From DASTHV01 sp035718045 (GTDB lineage: Bacteria > Patescibacteriota > Saccharimonadia > Saccharimonadales > UBA10212): a stretch of DNA of 19,012 nt. The position numbers and the translations under genes are program-made. Location of the stretch: assembly GCA_035718045.1 (NCBI GenBank), contig DASTHV010000052.1, positions 1-19,012 of the forward strand, in the 5' to 3' direction. Shown piece after piece: positions 13,660-19,012 of this stretch. The stretch's first letter is position 1. Each line of letters begins with the position of its first letter. The notes beneath the pieces were generated by a model. That model worked only from the letters and a program-made list of their open reading frames with translations, did not search any database and was not told the origin of the DNA.

Positions 13660-15624
13660 ATGATGGCTAAGTTCCATCTTAAGAGCGATTATCAACCGAC
13701 AGGAGACCAGCCAGCGGCTATTAAACAGCTGACGGCTGGTATTGAGAGTAATGAAAAACAGCAGGTCCTGCTGGGCGTGACCGGCAGTGGAAAAACCTTC
13801 ACCATGGCTAATTTGATTGCTAATACCCAGAAGCCGACGCTGGTCTTAAGTCACAACAAAACCCTAGCCGCTCAGCTTTATAATGAATTCCGGCAGTTTT
13901 TTCCGGATAACGAAGTGCACTACTTTGTAAGCTACTTTGATTATTATCAGCCGGAAGCCTACATGCCGCGCACCGATACATATATCGAAAAAGACAGTGA
14001 CATCAACGAAGAAATCGATCGTCTGCGCCACGCTGCCACCGCCGCGCTGCTGAGCCGCCGGGATGTGATTATAGTGGCTAGCGTCAGCTGCATTTACGGA
14101 ATCGGCTCGGTTGAAGACTATGATAATTTGGCGCTGAGAATATCCACCGGCGAACGCCGAGTACGTGACAAACTGCTGCGCCAATTGACCGACATTCAAT
14201 ACCAACGTAATGACATGGATTTTCATCGCAGTACATTTAGAGTGCGCGGCGATGTGGTGGACATCTTTCCGGCTGGCGAAGAAGCCGCTTACCGCCTGGA
14301 CTTGTTTGGTGACGAGCTAGAAAGAATTACAAAAATCAACCCGCTGACCGGCGAAATCGAAAAAACGTTGTCCAAGTTAACTATTTTCCCCGGCAGCCAC
14401 TATGTTACGCCGCACGAGAAATTGTTGCGGGCTTTAGACCAGATCCGTGCCGAAGCCGACGAACGAATCGCTCTGTTCAAATCGCAAAATAAATTACTAG
14501 AGGCCCAACGGCTGGAACAGCGCCTAAAATTCGACTTGGAAATGCTGGAGCAAACCGGTTTTGTCAAAGGAATTGAAAACTACAGCCGCTACTTAACCAA
14601 CCGTGAACCCGGCGAACAGCCGGCCACTTTGCTGGACTATTTCTCGGATGACTATCTTTTAATCATTGACGAGTCCCACATGACCATCCCGCAAGTTCGC
14701 GGCATGTATCACGGCGATAAAGCCCGTAAAGAAGTTTTGGTAGAATACGGCTTTCGCTTGCCAAGCGCGTTGGATAACCGGCCGCTGACTTTTACGGAAT
14801 TCGAACGACATATGAACCAGGTCGTCTATGTCAGCGCCACGCCGGCGGAATACGAGCTAAGCCGCAGCCCGGCTCCAGCCCAACAAGTCATTCGACCTAC
14901 CGGTCTGTTAGATCCAGTTATTGAAGTCCGCCCGATTCAAGGTCAGATTGACGATTTGATAACCGAGATCCGTTCCAATGTTCAAAAAGGCCAGCGTGTG
15001 CTGGTAACGACCCTAACCAAGCGCATGTCCGAAGATTTAGCCGAATATCTGCGCGAGCTTGATATAAAAGTCGCCTATATCCACAGCGAAATCGACACTT
15101 TAGAGCGGACGGATATCTTGCGCGACCTTCGTCTGGGCGTGTATGACGTACTGGTCGGTATAAATCTGCTGCGCGAAGGTTTGGACCTGCCGGAAGTCAG
15201 CCTGGTGGCGATATTAGACGCCGATAAGGAAGGATTCCTGCGCAGCGAGCAAGCCTTGATTCAAACCGTCGGCCGGGCCGCCCGGCACGAAGAAGGCCGG
15301 GTGATTATGTACGCCGACGCGGTCACCGGTAGTATGCGGCGCACGATTGACGAGACTAACCGCCGCCGGGCAATCCAAGAAAAGTACAACCAGCGGCACG
15401 GCATTACACCGCGCAGTATCATTCGGGAAGTCGGCGAAGGCTATTTGCCGCGTGACAAAAAAGAAGAAGCGCCTAAACTGGATTTGCGCAAGATCCCTAA
15501 GGACGAGTATAAACACTTGGTAAAAGATCTGACGGCTCAAATGGACCTGGCGGCCGCCAATTTGGAATTCGAAAAGGCCGCTGACCTGCGTGATACGATC
15601 GCCGAAATCAAATCTAAACTTTAA
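13660..15624 (+). CDS. uvrB: UvrABC excinuclease subunit B
   Basis: Central DNA-damage recognition and helicase-like subunit of nucleotide excision repair, acting with UvrA and UvrC. 654 residues, normal for the family. YQPTGDQPAAI at 11-21, the Walker A GVTGSGKT at 39-46, the long beta-hairpin region with YFDYYQPEAYMPRTDTYIEKD, the DESH helicase motif near residue 337, VYVSATP near 389, and the QTVGRAARH motif VI are all present. The C-terminal UVR motif that binds UvrC (about 618-654, EFEKAADLRDTI) is intact. Two ATGs stand in tandem; the second (13663) fits a leaderless start from the promoter immediately upstream. No ribosome site is visible. uvrA and uvrC are not in the window. It appears to be a single-gene unit, followed by the gatC promoter. 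Confidence 0.98.
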   Translation: MMAKFHLKSDYQPTGDQPAAIKQLTAGIESNEKQQVLLGVTGSGKTFTMANLIANTQKPTLVLSHNKTLAAQLYNEFRQFFPDNEVHYFVSYFDYYQPEAYMPRTDTYIEKDSDINEEIDRLRHAATAALLSRRDVIIVASVSCIYGIGSVEDYDNLALRISTGERRVRDKLLRQLTDIQYQRNDMDFHRSTFRVRGDVVDIFPAGEEAAYRLDLFGDELERITKINPLTGEIEKTLSKLTIFPGSHYVTPHEKLLRALDQIRAEADERIALFKSQNKLLEAQRLEQRLKFDLEMLEQTGFVKGIENYSRYLTNREPGEQPATLLDYFSDDYLLIIDESHMTIPQVRGMYHGDKARKEVLVEYGFRLPSALDNRPLTFTEFERHMNQVVYVSATPAEYELSRSPAPAQQVIRPTGLLDPVIEVRPIQGQIDDLITEIRSNVQKGQRVLVTTLTKRMSEDLAEYLRELDIKVAYIHSEIDTLERTDILRDLRLGVYDVLVGINLLREGLDLPEVSLVAILDADKEGFLRSEQALIQTVGRAARHEEGRVIMYADAVTGSMRRTIDETNRRRAIQEKYNQRHGITPRSIIREVGEGYLPRDKKEEAPKLDLRKIPKDEYKHLVKDLTAQMDLAAANLEFEKAADLRDTIAEIKSKL

Positions 15625-15626
15625 AA

Positions 15627-15655
15627 AAGACATTCCCAGCGCGAAGCGATATAAT
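15627..15655 (+). promoter_or_regulatory. Promoter of the gatCAB operon, short leader
   Basis: AAGACA at 15627-15632 (4 of 6) and a perfect TATAAT at 15650-15655 are 17 bases apart. The ATG of gatC is at 15668, so initiation near 15662 would leave about six leader bases and no room for a Shine-Dalgarno site. Confidence 0.6.
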
Positions 15656-15667
15656 TAAGGCCAGAAT

Positions 15668-15958
15668 ATGAGTAAACTCAGCCGGGATGATGTCTTAAAA
15701 TTGGCCGCTCTTTGCAAGCTGAAACTGACCGATGAGGAAGTTGAGCGGTTGCGGGGCGAATTGTCCGAAATTATCGATTATGTTGAACTGTTAAATAAAG
15801 TCGATGTTTCCGGTCTGGAACCAACTTACCAAGTTACCGGATTAAAAAACGTAATGCGTGTCGATGAGCCTAAGGACTACGGTTATAAAGTCACTGAGAT
15901 TCTTAAAAATGCGCCGGCTATCGAAAACGGACAATTCAAAGTGAAGAGAGTTCTATGA
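15668..15958 (+). CDS. gatC: Asp/Glu-tRNA amidotransferase subunit C
   Basis: Small clamp subunit (96 residues) of the GatCAB amidotransferase, which wraps around GatA and stabilises the complex that converts misacylated Glu-tRNA-Gln and/or Asp-tRNA-Asn to the amide form. The sequence has the family's SRDDVLKLAALCKLKLTDEE opening, the coiled LRGELSEIIDYVELLNKVDVSGLEPTY segment, and the C-terminal LKNAPAIENGQFKVKRVL that ends with the VP/VL-type tail. The stop overlaps the gatA ATG (ATGA), so translation is coupled. Whether the cell needs the complex for Gln, Asn or both cannot be told without knowing if glnS and asnS are present. Confidence 0.96.
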   Translation: MSKLSRDDVLKLAALCKLKLTDEEVERLRGELSEIIDYVELLNKVDVSGLEPTYQVTGLKNVMRVDEPKDYGYKVTEILKNAPAIENGQFKVKRVL

Positions 15959-17370
15959 ATGATTGGCCAGCGATTGCTGATATAGCCAAGGATGTTCAAG
16001 CCGGTAAGTTAAAAGCTGCTGACCTAGTTAAAAAATCACTGCTAAAAATATCGGATAATAAAGAATTCGACGCCATCATATCAACCTTGGAAGAGACAGC
16101 CTTAAAGCGTGCCGAACAGATTGATAAAGATCCTAAAGGCCGTTTAGCTGGTGTGCCATTCATTGCCAAGGATAACTTCTTAACATTTGGCAGCAAAACT
16201 ACGGCGGGCAGTAACATGCTTAAGGATTTTGAGGCGCCATATCAGGCGACGGCGATTGAAAAACTAGAGGCCGAAGGTGCAATTTGCGTGGCTAAATCCA
16301 ATTTGGACGCCTGGGCTCACGGCAGCAGCACCGAAAACAGTGATTTTTTCGTCACTAAGAATCCGTACGATAAGACTCGCGTACCGGGCGGCAGCAGCGG
16401 CGGCAGCGCCGCGGCCGTCGCTCTTGGTCTGGCGCCGTTCGCTCTCGGCACCGACACCGGCGGCTCAATCCGTCTGCCGGCTAGTTTTTGCGGCGTGGTT
16501 GGCTACAAGCCCACATACGGCCTGGTTAGCCGCAGCGGAGTCGTGGCTATGGCCAGCAGTACCGATGTTATCGGAACGCTAGCTAATACTGTCGCGGATT
16601 CGTCCTTAGTGGTAGATGTTTTGGCAGGCCGCGATGAACTGGATAGCACGACCATCGAAAAAAACGATGAGGGCTATAACCTACAGGCCGCGGACTATAG
16701 CCTAAATGGTAAGAAAATCGGCGTCATTAAAGAGTATCTTGAGGAAGGTGTGGCTCCGAGCGTCGAAAAAATCATAAATGACTCGATCGAAAAATTAAAA
16801 TCGGCTGGTGCTCAAATCGAGACAATCAGTCTACCCAGCCTGCCGCTGGCCCTAGCCGTTTACTACATTGTTTGCCCGGCCGAAGTCTCGTCCAATTTGG
16901 CACGCTATGACGGACAGCGGTATGGCTTAAGCGCCACAGGAGCCCAAAACCTGCAGGAAAGTTATGAACTAAGCCGCGAACAAGGTTTTGGCGCCGAAGC
17001 CAAACGTCGGATCATGATTGGCGCCCATGTGCTTAGCAGCGGCTATTACGACGCCTATTATAAAAAAGCCCAGACAGTCAGAACCAAGATTATCAATGAA
17101 TTCGAGCAGGCCTTTAAAAAGTATGATTTTTTGATTGGCCCGACATCGCCAATCACCGCCTTTAAAATCGGCGAAAAAACTAAGGACCCGTTGCAGATGT
17201 ATCTGACCGACATTATGACGGTCGCCGCTAATATTTCCGGTAACCCGGCTATCAGCGTGCCGGCTGGAATCGCCGGTGGCTTGCCGGTAGGTTTGCAGAT
17301 TATCAGCCCGATGCGCGGCGACCGGCAACTATTGTCAGCGGCTAAGGCGTTCGAGGAGTTGTGCCAATGA
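15955..17370 (+). CDS. gatA: Asp/Glu-tRNA amidotransferase subunit A
   Basis: Glutaminase subunit of GatCAB and member of the amidase-signature family, 471 residues. It releases ammonia from glutamine and channels it to GatB. The Ser-cis-Ser-Lys triad is complete by position: Lys72 in FIAKDNF, Ser147 in PGGSSGGSAAAV, and nucleophile Ser171 in DTGGSIRLP. The GYKPTYGLVSRSGVVAMASSTDVIG block and the C-terminal NISGNPAISVPAG block are diagnostic of GatA over other amidases. It starts at ATG 15955, overlapping gatC by four bases, and its TGA overlaps the start of a small extra gene that separates it from gatB. That separation is the odd point; the enzyme itself looks normal. Confidence 0.98.
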   Translation: MNDWPAIADIAKDVQAGKLKAADLVKKSLLKISDNKEFDAIISTLEETALKRAEQIDKDPKGRLAGVPFIAKDNFLTFGSKTTAGSNMLKDFEAPYQATAIEKLEAEGAICVAKSNLDAWAHGSSTENSDFFVTKNPYDKTRVPGGSSGGSAAAVALGLAPFALGTDTGGSIRLPASFCGVVGYKPTYGLVSRSGVVAMASSTDVIGTLANTVADSSLVVDVLAGRDELDSTTIEKNDEGYNLQAADYSLNGKKIGVIKEYLEEGVAPSVEKIINDSIEKLKSAGAQIETISLPSLPLALAVYYIVCPAEVSSNLARYDGQRYGLSATGAQNLQESYELSREQGFGAEAKRRIMIGAHVLSSGYYDAYYKKAQTVRTKIINEFEQAFKKYDFLIGPTSPITAFKIGEKTKDPLQMYLTDIMTVAANISGNPAISVPAGIAGGLPVGLQIISPMRGDRQLLSAAKAFEELCQ

Positions 17371-17771
17371 TCGTATTCTTAGTTTTCGCGATTTTGTTCG
17401 GCGTAATAGTACTAGCTTTGGTTAGCCGCTTTGCCAAATTCCGGCCGACGCGTATAAGCAGAGAATATTTTGAGCGGCAATGGATGGAGTTACTAGCCAG
17501 GGTGAAGACGCCGGAAGGCATGGTGCTGGCCGTCATCGACGCTGATAAATTGCTGGACGAGGCTCTGCGCAAGCATCATTTCAAAGGAAAAACCATGGGC
17601 GAGCGCTTAGTGGCTGCTCAGCGTTCTATTAGTGACAACGATGCCGTTTGGTACGCCCATAAACTTCGTAACCGCTTAGTGCATGAACCCAATATTCGGC
17701 TTAAGAAAAAGGAAGCCCAGACGGCCTTAGCTGGATTCAAGCAAGGGCTAAGAGACCTTGGAGCTTTATGA
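17367..17771 (+). CDS. Membrane-anchored HEPN-like protein inserted between gatA and gatB
   Basis: Product of 134 residues I cannot name with certainty. Residues 1-20 form one hydrophobic segment (MIVFLVFAILFGVIVLALVS), followed by basic residues, so an N-in or N-out anchor with the rest as a soluble helical domain. The domain contains helices at about 52-70 and 77-90 and the segment AHKLRNRLVHEP. Arg101-Asn102-x3-His106 matches the Rx4H motif, with a polar residue after the Arg, that forms the RNase site in HEPN-fold proteins such as HepT; the same pattern also occurs in non-catalytic helical proteins. It overlaps gatA (ATGA) and gatB (ATGA), with GAGGAG at 17353-17358 upstream. The start is ATG 17367; a GTG two codons earlier (17361) is less likely. 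Anti-tRNA or tRNA-linked activity is speculative. Confidence 0.85.
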   Translation: MIVFLVFAILFGVIVLALVSRFAKFRPTRISREYFERQWMELLARVKTPEGMVLAVIDADKLLDEALRKHHFKGKTMGERLVAAQRSISDNDAVWYAHKLRNRLVHEPNIRLKKKEAQTALAGFKQGLRDLGAL

Positions 17772-19012
17772 TAAAGAATGAAGCGATGAGCCGACATAAA
17801 TATAAGCCGACAATCGGCATCGAGACTCATATTCAGCTTAATACTAATACCAAGCTTTTTTCGGCAGTAGGCAATGACGCCCGCCAAGCGCCGCCTAACA
17901 CCTTAATCAGCCATATTGACGCCGGCATGCCCGGCGCGTTGCCGGTGCTTAATCAAAAAGCCGTCGAACTATCCGCAATCGCGGCACTGGCACTACACAC
18001 CGAACCGCAGAAATTCAGCCGTTTTGAACGCAAACACTACTTTTATCCGGATTTACCCAAAGGCTATCAAATAACCCAGCTGGAAAATTCCATCATTATG
18101 GGCGGCTATGTAGATATTCCATCGGGCGACATAACTAAACGGGTTTCTATCGCGCGGGCTAACCTAGAAGAAGATGCCGGTAAAAACATCCATCCGCCTG
18201 GTGCTGATTACTCCCTCGTGGATTTAAACCGGGCCGGCACACCGCTGCTGGAAATCGTCAGCCGGCCGGAGATTAACAGCGCCGCCGAAGCCAAGGCCTA
18301 CGCCCGCGAAATGTGGCTGACTATGAAATATGCTGGTGTCACAGACGGTGATCTATATCTCGGCCATGTTCGCTTTGACGTGAACGTTAGCGTCAGCGCG
18401 GATGCGGATAAATTGGGTACGCGCAGTGAGATTAAAAATCTCAATAGTTTTCGAAGCGTTGAAAACGCCGTGACTTACGAAATCAATCGTCAAATCGATC
18501 TTCTGGAGCGCGGCGGAATAGTCGACCAGGAAACTCGCGGCTGGGACGAAGCTAAACAAGCCAGTACCAGCCAGCGCGGAAAAGAAGAAGCCCAGGATTA
18601 CCGCTACATGCCGGAACCGGACATACCGCCGATCGAGCTAGAAGACGATTATATAAATAAAGCCAAATCACAGCTGCCAAAACTGCCAGTCGAGATTCGC
18701 ACTGAGCTTTCAACATATAAGCTGGAGCCAAAAATAATTGAAGACGTGCTGGATAATCCGGCTATCTACGATAAGCTGTCAAAAGCTGTCGTGTCCGAGG
18801 CCTCACCTGAAATCATCCGTCGGGTGGTTTTTGATTCGCTGGAAGAACCGCAAAGTTTGCAGATCGGGATCCAAGACCACATTAAAGTCGCCCAGCTGCT
18901 AATCACCAAGAAAATTAGTTCAAATTCCGCTAAAGAGATACTGCTTGCCAAAATTAAAGGTCCGGCCAAATCAATTGAGGAACTAGCCGCCGACAAACAG
19001 CAGGTTTCCGAC
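17768..19012 (+). CDS. gatB: Asp/Glu-tRNA amidotransferase subunit B, 3'-truncated
   Basis: Kinase/transamidase subunit of GatCAB: binds the misacylated tRNA, activates its side-chain carboxylate with ATP and accepts ammonia from GatA. 415 residues are in the window with no stop; family members are about 475-480, so roughly 60 are missing. The IGIETHIQLN opening, FERKHYFYPDLPKGYQITQ, NLEEDAGKNIH, VDLNRAGTPLLEIVSRPEI, FDVNVSV, EIKNLNSF and YRYMPEPDIPP are all diagnostic. The tRNA-binding YqeY-like tail begins near 300. The zinc-binding cysteines of some GatB proteins are absent (LFSAVGNDARQAPPNT), as in S. aureus GatB. The usual His before LEEDAGK is Asn133. I start at ATG 17768, overlapping the upstream stop, with GGAG at 17760-17763; ATG 17786 is an alternative. 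Confidence 0.97.
   Translation, partial: MIKNEAMSRHKYKPTIGIETHIQLNTNTKLFSAVGNDARQAPPNTLISHIDAGMPGALPVLNQKAVELSAIAALALHTEPQKFSRFERKHYFYPDLPKGYQITQLENSIIMGGYVDIPSGDITKRVSIARANLEEDAGKNIHPPGADYSLVDLNRAGTPLLEIVSRPEINSAAEAKAYAREMWLTMKYAGVTDGDLYLGHVRFDVNVSVSADADKLGTRSEIKNLNSFRSVENAVTYEINRQIDLLERGGIVDQETRGWDEAKQASTSQRGKEEAQDYRYMPEPDIPPIELEDDYINKAKSQLPKLPVEIRTELSTYKLEPKIIEDVLDNPAIYDKLSKAVVSEASPEIIRRVVFDSLEEPQSLQIGIQDHIKVAQLLITKKISSNSAKEILLAKIKGPAKSIEELAADKQQVSD

Noticed and set aside
13864..14226. Antisense reading frame of 120 codons within uvrB, and similar reverse-strand frames elsewhere
   Set aside because: They lie opposite strongly conserved coding sequence, have no ribosome sites or recognisable domains, and reflect codon composition of the genes on the other strand.
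15638..15647. Hairpin terminator after uvrB
   Set aside because: The CGC-GAA-GCG stem has three pairs and no T-run, and it overlaps the gatC promoter spacer.
17768..19012. Loss of zinc cysteines as a defect in GatB
   Set aside because: Cysteine-free GatB proteins are known and functional (for example S. aureus), so this is normal variation.

Overview
The window is a dense single-strand block from a bacterial chromosome: every gene I can support is on the + strand, most gaps are under 60 bases, and many neighbours overlap at ATGA, TAATG or TAAATG junctions. The compact layout, split transketolase, divergent glycolytic enzymes and a gatCAB operon beside uvrB suggest a Patescibacteria/CPR genome, most likely Saccharibacteria. 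That placement is inference from gene content and has not been checked with a tree. TGA is used as a stop (trxB, tktN, gatC, gatA and the gene between gatA and gatB), so the glycine-recoded code of SR1/Gracilibacteria does not apply. By eye G+C is near half, with no patch of clearly foreign composition.

Layout. (1) 2-2207: the 3' two-thirds of pheT, then a membrane-anchored FKBP prolyl isomerase. (2) 2253-3570: a promoter, a CxxC glutaredoxin and a thioredoxin reductase, which form a small redox operon. (3) 3548-4566: a promoter, inorganic pyrophosphatase and a NUDIX hydrolase. (4) 4555-7061: a promoter, GAPDH with an unusual acidic proline-rich tail, a Glu-type RpiB and a divergent ribulose-phosphate 3-epimerase. 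(5) 7099-9849: a promoter, the two transketolase half-genes and an EamA/DMT permease. (6) 9837-10786: class II aldolase. (7) 10817-13622: a promoter, a PfkB-family kinase, a 347-residue protein I do not recognise, a heptad-repeat tract that may be read as a 36-codon ORF, and a LOG/SLOG-family protein. (8) 13649-15624: uvrB. (9) 15627-19012: gatC, gatA, a small membrane-anchored protein with an HEPN-like Rx4H motif, and gatB, which runs off the window.

Regions 4-7 form a carbon-metabolism cluster. RpiB, Rpe and transketolase interconvert pentose and triose/hexose phosphates, aldolase and GAPDH connect them to lower glycolysis, and a PfkB kinase follows aldolase. The LOG-family protein may release ribose 5-phosphate from nucleotides into the same pool. 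No transaldolase or classical phosphofructokinase is in the window.

The points most worth a second look are the HEPN-like protein inside gatCAB, the GAPDH tail, two heptanucleotide repeat tracts (one inside pheT in frame), several promoters whose -10 box lies only 3-12 bases before the start codon and so predict leaderless or nearly leaderless mRNAs, and the unrecognised gene after pfkB.
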